Shown in pieces: positions 18,030 to 25,387 of a stretch of 64,000 nt of DNA; the stretch's first letter is position 1; each line of letters opens with the position of its first letter. Source of the stretch: Alsobacter sp045348435 (lineage in GTDB: Bacteria > Pseudomonadota > Alphaproteobacteria > Rhizobiales > Beijerinckiaceae); assembly GCF_045348435.1 (NCBI RefSeq), contig NZ_CP157484.1, positions 2,356,001 to 2,420,000 of the forward strand. Direction: 5' to 3'. The notes below the pieces were generated by a model. It had not been told where the DNA came from. It saw only the letters and a program-made list of their open reading frames with translations, and searched no databases. Made by a program: the position numbers and the translations under genes.

Positions 18030-18072
18030 TCCTGAATCCCCTTCCCGCGCCTTCGGCGCGCCGGGGATGACG
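18030..18072. repeat. Single arm of a CGGGGATGACG-type palindromic repeat
   Basis: About 43 bp that closely match the right arms of the two complete copies at 18159-18275 and 18717-18835 (CCTGAATCCCC..., ending GGGGATGACGG). It is a half copy without its opposing arm. Such repeats are scattered through intergenic DNA of many Rhizobiales. Confidence 0.7.
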
Positions 18073-18100
18073 GGGTGGGGTGTTGAGGGAGCGCCGCAGC

Positions 18101-18143
18101 CGGCCCCCTCGCCCCGGAACGGGGAGAGGATTGGGGTGAGGGG
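18101..18143. repeat. 43-bp dispersed repeat, copy 1
   Basis: Begins CGGCCCCCTCGCCCCGGAAC and ends GGTGAGGGG. It is identical at 42 of 43 positions to 18848-18890. Purine/pyrimidine-skewed arms can pair internally. A non-coding interspersed element rather than part of a gene. Confidence 0.75.
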
Positions 18144-18158
18144 CGGCGGGTCAGCCTC

Positions 18159-18275
18159 CGTCATCCCCGGCGGCGCGCAGCGGCGGGATGGGGATCCAGA
18201 AGGGTTCGGGCGGGGCGCCCTTCGCCCGGCCTTTCTGGATCCCCATCCCGCGCCTGCGGCGCGCCGGGGATGACG
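18159..18275. repeat. Palindromic intergenic repeat, full copy 1
   Basis: Two ~43-nt arms (18159-18201 and 18233-18275) are near-perfect reverse complements, separated by a ~31-nt loop. Outer ends are CGTCATCCCCGG and CCGGGGATGACG; inner ends are GGGGATCCAGAA and TTCTGGATCCCC. As RNA this would form a very long hairpin. Short ORFs drawn through it are spurious. Confidence 0.85.
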
Positions 18276-18351
18276 GGGATTTTTGGGGCCCAGTCGTGGA
18301 ACGCGCGTTGAACTCCGCGACCTTTCGGCCCGGAGGGATAGGTGGAGGGCG

Positions 18352-18439
18352 GCGCGGAGCGGCGACGCTGGGGACCCCACGGCGAGTGGGGTGGGTGGAT
18401 AGTGAAGCCGGGAGGCCGCCAGGCCCCGCCGCTCCGCGC
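18352..18439. other. Nested inverted-repeat element
   Basis: A perfect 13-bp inverted repeat (GCGCGGAGCGGCG at 18352-18364, its complement at 18427-18439) encloses 62 nt, which hold a second perfect 7-bp hairpin (ACCCCAC 18374-18380, GTGGGGT 18386-18392, loop GGCGA). No believable reading frame spans it. It may be another dispersed repeat or a structured RNA; the sequence does not decide which. Confidence 0.55.
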
Positions 18440-18666
18440 GCGACGTTGGAGGATGAAAGGAAGATCCCGGGGCGCTTTCAGCCCCTTCGCGTTGTCGCTA
18501 GTCGGACCTTGTCTTCCGTCCGCCGCCTCGACCGGGTCGTGAGCCCGGCTTTGACGGCCGCCGCCCCCGATCCACATCCGTCACGCTGCAGACGCCCCTC
18601 CGTGGACCGGAGCATGGACACGGTTATAGGAATTTTATCCGTTTGTCAAGAGCCATGGCTGCGTAT

Positions 18667-18716
18667 CCCCACATCCGGCCCTCCGGGCCACCTTCTCCCT
18701 GTGCCGGAGAGAAGGG
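18667..18716. repeat. CATCCGGCC-type dispersed repeat, copy 1
   Basis: About 50 bp (ACATCCGGCCCTCCGGGCCA, then CCTTCTCCC and a GAGAAGGG end) related to 18912-18960. Both have a short GGCC-rich hairpin followed by a CTTCTCCC/GAGAAGG-like pairing. It directly abuts the second full palindromic repeat. Confidence 0.55.
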
Positions 18717-18835
18717 CGTCATCCCCGGCGGCGCGCAGCGCCGGGCAGGGGATCCAGGAGGGTTGGATCAGGGTCGCCCTTCGCCTCGGCCTTTCTGGAT
18801 CCCCTTCCCGCGCCTGCCGCGCGCCGGGGATGACG
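18717..18835. repeat. Palindromic intergenic repeat, full copy 2
   Basis: Same family as 18159-18275: CGTCATCCCCGG at the left end, CCGGGGATGACG at the right end, GGATCC near the inner end of each arm, and a loop of about 35 nt that differs from the other copy. Arm conservation with loop divergence indicates mobility or selection on the stem. Confidence 0.85.
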
Positions 18836-18847
18836 AGGGGCCGCAAC

Positions 18848-18890
18848 CGGCCCCCTCGCCCCGGAACGGGGAGAGGGTTGGGGTGAGGGG
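18848..18890. repeat. 43-bp dispersed repeat, copy 2
   Basis: One mismatch relative to 18101-18143. Both copies sit just after a CGGGGATGACG repeat end, so the two repeat types are arranged in the same order twice, as if a composite unit had been duplicated. Confidence 0.75.
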
Positions 18891-18911
18891 TTGGCGGGGC
18901 TTGGCTCGTAG

Positions 18912-18960
18912 CCCCTCATCCGGCCCATCAGGCTGCCTTCTCCCCGGACCGGGGAAAAGG
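18912..18960. repeat. CATCCGGCC-type dispersed repeat, copy 2
   Basis: CCTCATCCGGCCCATCAGGC followed by CTTCTCCCCGGACCGGGGAAAAGG, related to 18667-18716. It ends about 110 nt before the tRNA-Gln gene. No promoter for the tRNA is clear within it. Confidence 0.5.
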
Positions 18961-19070
18961 ACGCCAGGAGCGGCGCCCCTTGGGCGATTGGGGGCTTGCC
19001 AACCCCCCTCCCCTCCGCTATTCACCCCCTCGCTTCGCCACCGCGCCACGCAGCGCCGGCCAAAGCCCGT

Positions 19071-19144
19071 TGGGGGATAGTTCAACGGTAGAACAGCGGA
19101 CTCTGACTCCGTTAATCTTGGTTCGAATCCAGGTCCCCCAGCCA
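19071..19144 (+). tRNA. tRNA-Gln (anticodon CTG)
   Basis: 74 nt forming a complete cloverleaf. The acceptor stem pairs TGGGGGA (19071-19077) with TCCCCCA (19134-19140), followed by discriminator G and an encoded CCA. The U1-A72 pair is typical of bacterial tRNA-Gln. The anticodon loop CTCTGAC (19101-19107) holds CTG at 19103-19105, and the T loop GGTTCGAATCC is canonical. It reads CAG codons. No integrase or att-like duplication of its 3' end was noticed nearby. Confidence 0.97.
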
Positions 19145-19350
19145 ATTTCAGGCGACATCGCAACAAGGTCGCGCCCTCGCGGCCCGCGATCTTTGCGCCG
19201 CATCGGATCGTTTCGCACGCCATTCATCCGCGACGGACCGATCACGTCCAAAGCGAGCGGGCTTGAACGACGACCAGGCTTGATTTCGCGAAGCTTTTTC
19301 CATGGAGAGATCGAACGGAGAGCGCCGGGAAGCCGGAAGAGCGGTTCCGG

Positions 19351-19686
19351 TCAGGCCGGCACGCCCATGCGGCGCGCGTCGGACCGGCGGGCCTGGGAGG
19401 CGCGCATGGGCCGCATGTCGGCCAGGAGAAGGGCCTTCGGGGTCAACCGGTAGATGATGAAGCCGTCAGCGCCCGGCGCTCCGGCGTCGATGTCCAGGAG
19501 GTCGGTCGCAAGCATCACCTGCACGGCGCCGGAATGACGGCCGGTGTTCAGCCCGATGGTGACCGTCCCGTCCGGACGGCAGAGCCCGCCGATCTCACGC
19601 AATGCACGCAGAAGCATTTCAATCGCCCCCTCGACTTTTGTAACGCGATCACCTCGGCGAGTCACATCCAAGACCAGCGCGATCAT
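19351..19686 (-). CDS. Hypothetical protein
   Basis: 111 residues, family not recognised. It begins MIALVLDVTRRGDRVTKVEGAIEML, has a mixed alpha/beta composition (AVQVMLATDLLDIDAG, GFIIYRLTPKALLLADM), and a basic C-terminus (RASQARRSDARRMG). No signal peptide or membrane segment. The ATG at 19686 lacks a strong ribosome site. It stands alone between the tRNA and another uncharacterised gene on the same strand 156 nt upstream. Amino acid composition looks protein-like and no better frame competes, so it is probably real. Confidence 0.5.
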   Translation of the reverse strand: MIALVLDVTRRGDRVTKVEGAIEMLLRALREIGGLCRPDGTVTIGLNTGRHSGAVQVMLATDLLDIDAGAPGADGFIIYRLTPKALLLADMRPMRASQARRSDARRMGVPA

Positions 19687-19842
19687 GCGCTGGTCCAGTC
19701 CAGACGAGGCTGCTTTGGCGGCTTCGTCTCTAGTCTAGCAAAGGTCGGCAAGCTGTCCACAGCCAAAGCGCCACCTGTCGCCGGAAATCGGCGACAGATC
19801 GCTTGTGCGCTGCAGCATTACAGTAAAATGAGAATGGAATAC

Positions 19843-20331
19843 TTATTCCACCGACAGCAGCTCTTCGGGGGCGCCGTTTCGACCAGCCGGACGAACCTCC
19901 ACCTGGTAGCCGCTGGCGAGCCACTCCCAGGCCGGGCGCAGCGCCTCGGAGGGCTCGGCCGCGGTGGGGCGGATCTCCGTCTCTTGGCGTGCGCCGTGCG
20001 CGGCGGCGGCGTCCCGGCGCGCACGCTTCAGGACGGCGGCGGCCGTCGCCGGGCGGGCGGCGGATGCGGCCCGCTGCAGCCAGGCGGCGGTCTCCTCGTC
20101 GAGCCCCAGGGCGGCGCGCCCGAGCGCGAAGGACGAGACGGCGCCGGCCAGGAAGTCGGTCCAGCCCTTGTCGGCGCGAGCCAAGGCGCCGTCCAGGGCC
20201 AGGAGCAGCTCGGCCTCGCGGGCGGTGGCGACGCCGGCCGGCAGGATGTCGCGCTGCAGCCGGCGCAGGTCGCCGAAGCCGATGCGCTTGCTTTCGTGGG
20301 CCTTGCGGGTGAAGTCGAGCAACGCGTTCAT
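19843..20331 (-). CDS. Conserved hypothetical protein
   Basis: 162 residues. The N-terminal ~100 residues (MNALLDFTRKAHESKRIGFGD, LRRLQRDILP, AREAELLLALDGALARADKGWTDFLAGAV) are predominantly helical and resemble uncharacterised proteins of Rhizobiales; no enzyme motif is visible. The C-terminal part is Ala/Arg-rich and then contains a WEWLASGYQVEV segment. The ATG at 20331 follows GGGAGGG at 8 nt. The 360 nt upstream, to the paoC-like stop at 20695, contain no supportable gene and no clear structure. Confidence 0.65.
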   Translation of the reverse strand: MNALLDFTRKAHESKRIGFGDLRRLQRDILPAGVATAREAELLLALDGALARADKGWTDFLAGAVSSFALGRAALGLDEETAAWLQRAASAARPATAAAVLKRARRDAAAAHGARQETEIRPTAAEPSEALRPAWEWLASGYQVEVRPAGRNGAPEELLSVE

Positions 20332-20694
20332 GACCGGACCCTCCCCTGCACGCATGATCTCTCCTGCATCATGAATGACGCCCAAAGGCTTGCGTCGGCT
20401 GAACGCGCGGCGCAGTCGTGGCGATTTCCGGGCCGATGGTGAAGGCTTGGTGGAGCGGCTCCAAGGATCCTATGCGGGGCCGCCCGGGTCAACGGGAACA
20501 GAGCGCGAAGGCGCCGGGGGTGCGGTCGCGGGCCCGTTCCCGATCCGGGACGATCGGGAACCTTGGCTCGACCAAGCCGTTGAAAAGTCAGATCGCCCGG
20601 CCGGCCTGATCACCCGCGACCGGGCAGGGCCTCACGGCCCGCGCCCCTGCCCGGACCGCCGCGCAGGGGCTTCTTCTTGCGCCGGCCATGCTCC

Positions 20695-22950
20695 TCAGAC
20701 GAGGAGCTGGTCCAGCGTGATCGGGAAGCTGCGCACGCGCACCCCCGTGGCGTGCCAGACCGCGTTGGCCACCGCTCCGGCCGTGCCGGTGATCCCGATC
20801 TCGCCCACGCCCTTGACGCCCAGGGCGTTGACGTGGGGATCGTGCTCCTCGACCAGGATCGCCTCCAGCGACGGCACGTCGGCGTTCACCGGCACGTGGT
20901 AGTCGCCCAGATTGGCGTTCATGATCCGGCCCGACCTCGCGTCCGTGACCGCCTGCTCGTGCAGTGCGAAGGACACGCCCCAGATCATGCCGCCGAAATA
21001 CTGGCTGCGCACCATGCGGGGGTTGATGATCCGGCCCGCCGCGAAGGCGCCCACCACCCGCGTGGCGCGCACCTGCCCGAGATCCGGATCGACCTTCACC
21101 TCGGCGAACACCGCGCCATGCGCGTGCATCGCATAGGCGCCGGCGGCGGCCGGATCCTGCGCGCTCGCGCCCTGGGCCTCGATCCGGTCGAGGCCGGCGC
21201 GGGACATGATGTCGGCGTAGCTCTCGCTGCGGGACGTGTCGTCGCGCCGCATGAGGCGGCCCTCGCGGGCCGTCACGCCCGCGTTGCCGGCCCCGAACAG
21301 GGGCGAGCGCTCGTCGCCGGTGGCAAGCGCGGCGAGCTTGGCGATCACCTCCTCGCCGGCCTTGTGGATCGCCATGCCGGCCGTCGCCGTATGGGCGGAG
21401 CCGCCCGCGATGCCGGCGTCCGGCAGGTCCGAATGACCGGAGACGAAGTCGACCTGGTCGATGTCGAGGCCGAGCCCGTCAGCCGCGATCTGGGCGAGCG
21501 CCGTCCAGGCCCCCTGCCCCATGTCGTGCGCGCCGATCTCCACCGCGCCGCTCCCGTCGCGGCGGATGATGGCCGTCGCCTTGGCCTGGAACATGAGCGC
21601 CGGGAACGTGGCCGTCCCCACGCCCCAGCCGACCAGCAGCCCCGCCTCGTCTCGCATCTGGCGCGGCTGAAGGGTCCGCCGCGACCACCCGAACCGCTCC
21701 GCGCCCTGGCGATAGCAGTCGCGCAGCGCCTTGGAGGAGAAGGGCTTGCCCGAGATGGGCTCCACCTCGGCGTAGTTCTTCAGCCGGAACGCCAGCGGGT
21801 CCATGCCGCAGGCGAAGGCCATCTCGTCGATGGCGCTCTCCAGCGCGATCGAGCCCGTCGCCTCGCCGGGTGCGCGCATGAAGAGCGGCGTCCCGGCGTC
21901 GAGGCGCACGCCTTCGTGCGACGTGGCCAGCGCCGGGGTCGCGTAGAGGGTGTGCGAGACGTCCGACGCCGGCTCGAAGAAGTCGTCGAACGTGCTGGTC
22001 GCCGTCCTGGTGTGGTGATGCAGCGCCGTGAGGGACCCGTCGGTCGACGCTCCCAGGCGCAAGGTCTGCCGGGTGGGAGCCCGGTGCCCGACGGGGCCGT
22101 ACATGTGCTCGCGCTTCAGCGTCAGCTTGACGGGGCGCCCGACCAGCCGGGCCGCCAGGATCCCGAGGATTTGCGGGCCGGAGATCAGCCCCTTCGAGCC
22201 GAAGCCGCCGCCCAGATAGGGGCTGCGGATCTTGATGTTCTGGGGCGGCAGCCCGAACAGGCCGGCGATGCGGCCCTGAGCCATGGCGAGGCCCTGGCTG
22301 GGCGTGTCAATGGAGAGCCGGTCGCCGTCCCACGCCGCCACGATCGCGTGCGGCTCCATGGCGTTGTGGTACTGCGCCGGCGTGTCGTAGACCGCCTCGA
22401 CGCGCAACGCCGCCTCGGCCAGGCCAGCCTCCACGTCGCCCCGGGACACTGCGGCGGGATTGCCGACGCCCACCGCCTTGGGGATGAAGCTTTCGTCCCC
22501 GTCGAGGCCGGTGCGGGCCGGCTCGACCTCGTAGCGCGGGGCCAGCAGCGCCGCGCCCTCGGCGGCCGCCTCCAGCGTCTCGGCGATCACCACCGCGATG
22601 GCCTGGTTCGCGTAGCGGACCCGGTCGTTCTGCAGAAGGTCCAGCCTGAACATGAAGGGATTGGTCTTGGCGTCCGGGTCCTCCGCCAGGGCCGGCCTGT
22701 TCTGCGGCGTCATCACCTCGACCACGCCCGGATGCGCCTTGGCGGCCGCGACGTCGAGGGACGCGACGCGCCCGCGCGCGATCCGGCTCACCGCCAGGAC
22801 GGCGTGCAGCATGCCGGCGGGGTGGTGGTCGGCGGCGTAGTCGGCGGCGCCCGTCACCTTCAGGACGCCCTCGCGGCGCGTCAGGGGCTGGCCGATATTC
22901 GAGCCGTGGCGCTGATGCGCGGGGTTCTGGTTCAAGGCGATGTCAGACAT
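20695..22950 (-). CDS. paoC: Aldehyde oxidoreductase molybdenum-binding subunit (PaoC-like)
   Basis: 751 residues, xanthine oxidase family large subunit of the short PaoC/YagR type. It shows the N-terminal a/b hammerhead (LTRREGVLKVTGAADYAADHH), the molybdopterin-binding segments GGGFGSKG, RAPGEATG and AHDMGQGAW, and the catalytic glutamate in GVKGVGEIGITG near the C-terminus. It oxidises aldehydes or related compounds at a Mo cofactor and passes electrons through the FeS and FAD subunits. The ATG at 22950 overlaps the end of the FAD subunit gene by 8 nt. The actual substrate is not inferable. Confidence 0.92.
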   Translation of the reverse strand: MSDIALNQNPAHQRHGSNIGQPLTRREGVLKVTGAADYAADHHPAGMLHAVLAVSRIARGRVASLDVAAAKAHPGVVEVMTPQNRPALAEDPDAKTNPFMFRLDLLQNDRVRYANQAIAVVIAETLEAAAEGAALLAPRYEVEPARTGLDGDESFIPKAVGVGNPAAVSRGDVEAGLAEAALRVEAVYDTPAQYHNAMEPHAIVAAWDGDRLSIDTPSQGLAMAQGRIAGLFGLPPQNIKIRSPYLGGGFGSKGLISGPQILGILAARLVGRPVKLTLKREHMYGPVGHRAPTRQTLRLGASTDGSLTALHHHTRTATSTFDDFFEPASDVSHTLYATPALATSHEGVRLDAGTPLFMRAPGEATGSIALESAIDEMAFACGMDPLAFRLKNYAEVEPISGKPFSSKALRDCYRQGAERFGWSRRTLQPRQMRDEAGLLVGWGVGTATFPALMFQAKATAIIRRDGSGAVEIGAHDMGQGAWTALAQIAADGLGLDIDQVDFVSGHSDLPDAGIAGGSAHTATAGMAIHKAGEEVIAKLAALATGDERSPLFGAGNAGVTAREGRLMRRDDTSRSESYADIMSRAGLDRIEAQGASAQDPAAAGAYAMHAHGAVFAEVKVDPDLGQVRATRVVGAFAAGRIINPRMVRSQYFGGMIWGVSFALHEQAVTDARSGRIMNANLGDYHVPVNADVPSLEAILVEEHDPHVNALGVKGVGEIGITGTAGAVANAVWHATGVRVRSFPITLDQLLV

Positions 22951-24013
22951 GCGGCGAGGCTCCTGACGAGACGGATGCGGGAGAAGCGAAGGGCGAGGCC
23001 GGAAGCGCCGGAACGCGCTCGGGCGTTCCCGCCGCGGCCAGGGCCAGCGCGCGCGCCACGACCCGGCGCGCGAGCTCGATCTTGAAGGCGTTGTCGCCGG
23101 AGGGTTCGGCGCCCTGGAGCGCCGCTTCGGCCGCACGGCGGTAGCTCTCCGGCGCAGCCGGCGCGCCGGCCAGCAAGGCTTCCGCCTCACGCGCCCGCCA
23201 GGGCTTGAGGGCGACCCCGCCCAGCGCGATCCTGGCCTCCGCGATGCGCCCGCCGTCCAGCCGCAGGGCGGCGGCGGCCGACGCCACCCCGAAGGCGTAG
23301 GACGTCCGCTCGCGGACCTTCAGGTAGCGCGCATGCGCCGCGAACCCGGCCGCGTCCGCCGGAAGCCTCACCGCGACGATCAGCTCGCCGGGCTCCAGCA
23401 CGGTCTCCCGCTGGGGCGCGTCGCCCGGCAGGAGATGGAAGTCGGTCAGCGGGATCTCGCGGCGCCCGGCCGCGCCCTCGGTCTCCACCACGGCGTCGAG
23501 CGCCGCGAGCGGGACGCAGAAGTCGGACGGGTTCGTGGCGATGCAGCTCTCGCTCCAGCCCAGCACCGCGTGCAGGCGGTTGTCGCCGCCAAGCGCGTCG
23601 CATCCGCTGCCGGGCTGGCGCTTGTTGCAGGCGCTGGCGACGTCATAGAAATACGGGCAGCGCGTGCGCTGGAGCAGGTTGCCGCCCACCGTGGCGGCGT
23701 TGCGCAGCTGCGCCGACGCGCCCGACAGCAAGGCCTCGGCGACCGCCGGGTACAAGCGCGCCGCCTCCGGATGATGAGCGAGATCGGAATTGCGCACCAT
23801 GGCGCCGATCCGCAGGCCGCCGTCCGGCAGGACCTCGATGGCGTCGAGGCCCGGCAGGCGCGTGACGTCGACGAGGCGGTCGGGGCGGCTGACGTCGCCC
23901 TTCATCAGGTCGAGCAGATTGGTGCCGCCGGCCAGATAGGCCGCGCCCGGCTGCGAGGCGGCCGCGACCGCTTCGCGGATGGTGGAGGGTCTGACGTAGT
24001 CGAAGGTCTTCAT
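22943..24013 (-). CDS. paoB: Aldehyde oxidoreductase FAD-binding subunit (PaoB-like)
   Basis: 356 residues, CO dehydrogenase flavoprotein family. FAD-binding segments are AYLAGGTNLLDLMK (about 26-38) and NAATVGGNLLQRT (about 105-117). Cys119, Cys129, Cys138 and Cys157 (RCPYF, ACNKR, SGCDAL, ESCIAT) match the additional [4Fe-4S] site of E. coli PaoB and of 4-hydroxybenzoyl-CoA reductase, which is absent from most xanthine dehydrogenases. The start overlaps the FeS subunit stop as ATGA (24010-24013). Confidence 0.93.
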   Translation of the reverse strand: MKTFDYVRPSTIREAVAAASQPGAAYLAGGTNLLDLMKGDVSRPDRLVDVTRLPGLDAIEVLPDGGLRIGAMVRNSDLAHHPEAARLYPAVAEALLSGASAQLRNAATVGGNLLQRTRCPYFYDVASACNKRQPGSGCDALGGDNRLHAVLGWSESCIATNPSDFCVPLAALDAVVETEGAAGRREIPLTDFHLLPGDAPQRETVLEPGELIVAVRLPADAAGFAAHARYLKVRERTSYAFGVASAAAALRLDGGRIAEARIALGGVALKPWRAREAEALLAGAPAAPESYRRAAEAALQGAEPSGDNAFKIELARRVVARALALAAAGTPERVPALPASPFASPASVSSGASPHV

Positions 24014-24507
24014 GCCGCGGTCTCCCGGCTGGCGGCGGCGAGCGCCCTCTGGGCTTCGAGCACCGCCTCGGTGACGCCCTGATAGGCGCCGCAGCGGCAC
24101 AGGTTTCCGCTCATCGCCTCGCGGATCCGCTCGGGATCGTCGCCCGCCTGCGCCTCCCGGATCAGCCCGATGGCGCTCATGATCTGGCCGGGCGTGCAGA
24201 AGCCGCACTGGAAGGCGTCATGGGCGACGAAGGCGGCCTGTACGGGGTGCAGCGCGTCGGCGCGCCCGACGCCCTCGATGGTGAGCACGTCCGCCCCGTC
24301 GAGGCTGGCGGCGAGCGCCAGGCAGGAATTCACCCGCCGGCCGTCGACCAGGACGGTGCAGGCGCCGCACTGCCCGCGGTCGCAGCCCTTCTTGGTCCCC
24401 GTCAGGTCCAGGCGCTCGCGCAGGAGGTCGAGAAGCGTCACGCGCGGGTCGTCGAGGTCGATCCGGCGGGGGACGCCATTCAGGGTGAGGCTGATGGCTA
24501 GGCTCAT
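24010..24507 (-). CDS. paoA: Aldehyde oxidoreductase 2Fe-2S subunit (PaoA-like)
   Basis: 165 residues with two [2Fe-2S] sites: a plant-type ferredoxin cluster (C42, C47, C50, C62 in KKGCDRGQCGACTVL) and a four-helix cluster (C101, C104, C137, C139 in QCGFCTPGQ and NLCRCG). Unlike periplasmic E. coli PaoA it has no twin-arginine leader, and upstream in-frame codons encode none, so the complex is expected in the cytoplasm. The ATG at 24507 follows GGAGCA. First gene of the operon. Confidence 0.93.
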   Translation of the reverse strand: MSLAISLTLNGVPRRIDLDDPRVTLLDLLRERLDLTGTKKGCDRGQCGACTVLVDGRRVNSCLALAASLDGADVLTIEGVGRADALHPVQAAFVAHDAFQCGFCTPGQIMSAIGLIREAQAGDDPERIREAMSGNLCRCGAYQGVTEAVLEAQRALAAASRETAA

Positions 24508-24668
24508 GCCGTGCTCCGATGAGGGCTGTGGGCGTGAATGCGAGGCCGAGGCGGAGCGCGGCGAGAACGCAAAATCCGGGCTCCGGCGCTGGGCCGACGG
24601 TCGAGGTGTCTGAAATGAACGCCTGGCGGGCGGCGGTCTTGGCCGCTCTTCTCGCTCCGGCGAACCGC

Positions 24669-24697
24669 AGTATACGGAGGCAGCCTCCGCTTAGCAA
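24669..24697 (-). promoter_or_regulatory. Probable sigma70 promoter with palindromic operator, paoABC operon
   Basis: Reading the minus strand, TTGCTA (24697-24692) and TATACT (24674-24669) are separated by exactly 17 nt. The spacer holds a perfect 15-nt palindrome, CGGAGGC-A-GCCTCCG (24675-24689). A regulator bound there would block or reshape the promoter. It gives a leader of roughly 150 nt before the FeS subunit start. No regulator gene is adjacent. Confidence 0.6.
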
Positions 24698-24814
24698 CCC
24701 CGCCGGGGCCTTGTCGATCCACATGGAGCGGGGACGGCGCAAGGCAACGCCCTGCGGTGAGCAAGGAGCAGCAGTCGGATCGAGGAGTTGCGGCGATCCG
24801 GCGCAGCGCAGGCG

Positions 24815-24997
24815 TCAGCGCTTCTTGCCGAGCTCCGCGGCGATGTCCTTGATCATGAGCCCCGCCTTGCGATGCGCCGCGACGATCTGGTCGCGGGTCA
24901 CGCCCCAGCGCTTCATCCAGTATTCGACCGCCTTGCGCTCGGAGAGGTCGAGCCGGTCCTTGTCGATGAAGCCGCGCTTGTCCTTCAGGCCCGCCAT
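24815..24997 (-). CDS. DUF3606 domain-containing protein
   Basis: 60 residues, matching the short DUF3606 family: basic start (MAGLKDKRGFIDKDRLDLSE), then AVEYWMKRWGVTRDQIVAAHRKAG and a Lys-rich tail. Such proteins are small, soluble and common in Rhizobiales; function unknown. The central part looks like a helix-turn-helix-sized helical pair, but DNA binding is not established. It is separated from paoA by a ~300-nt region that holds the paoABC promoter. Confidence 0.8.
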   Translation of the reverse strand: MAGLKDKRGFIDKDRLDLSERKAVEYWMKRWGVTRDQIVAAHRKAGLMIKDIAAELGKKR

Positions 24998-25227
24998 GTC
25001 TGTCCGCTCCGCCGCTCATGGCCGGGGCTCGCGCGACCGACCGCGCCGCACAAGCTCCCCGGGCGACCGCCTGTCAACCCGGCCCCCGCGCCGATCGCCC
25101 CTGCGGCCTCGGCCGATGCGGCGCCGGGCCCGCGACCATGCGGCGATGAAGCCGGATCATCCTCAGTCAATCCACGGTCTTCGTCGATCGTTCCTGCCGC
25201 CCACAGCGTGCAGCGAGGGACCTGTGA

Positions 25228-25254
25228 GGCGCATCACGCTCGACGTGACGCGCC
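25228..25254. promoter_or_regulatory. Inverted repeat upstream of the DyP peroxidase gene
   Basis: GGCGCATCACG (25228-25238) and CGTGACGCGCC (25244-25254) pair at 10 of 11 positions around a 5-nt loop, about 135 nt upstream of the peroxidase start. It is the only clear structure in the 390-nt gap between the DUF3606 and peroxidase genes. It could be a regulator site or hairpin. Confidence 0.4.
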
Positions 25255-25387
25255 TGGGGCACGCTGGACTGGCGCCAGACCATGCACGAGGGCGGGCGGC
25301 CGGATCCAGGACTGATCCAGCCCGTCGATGACGGCCACGATGACTGGCGACGTGCGGCTGTTCCTGGACGTGAGCGGGAGACACACC

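Noticed and set aside
18161..18886. Short ORFs through the repeat cluster on both strands
   Set aside because: They consist of translated palindromic repeats (GAPQARDGDPE-like peptides) that recur because the DNA repeats recur.
18030..18960. CRISPR array
   Set aside because: Repeat units are large palindromes of different types with irregular spacing; there are no uniform spacers and no cas genes.
17855..19350. Possible genomic island inserted at tRNA-Gln
   Set aside because: No integrase, no duplication of the tRNA 3' end was noticed, and flanking genes look like core chromosome. Repeats alone do not show an island.
20375..20902. 175-codon plus-strand ORF ahead of the paoC-like stop
   Set aside because: It overlaps the 3' end of the molybdenum subunit gene in antisense, has no domain, and its ribosome site is poor.
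24519..25331. 270-codon plus-strand ORF across the paoABC promoter and DUF3606 gene
   Set aside because: Arg/Ser/Pro-rich composition and antisense to a recognised DUF3606 protein; the regulatory sequence explains the region better.
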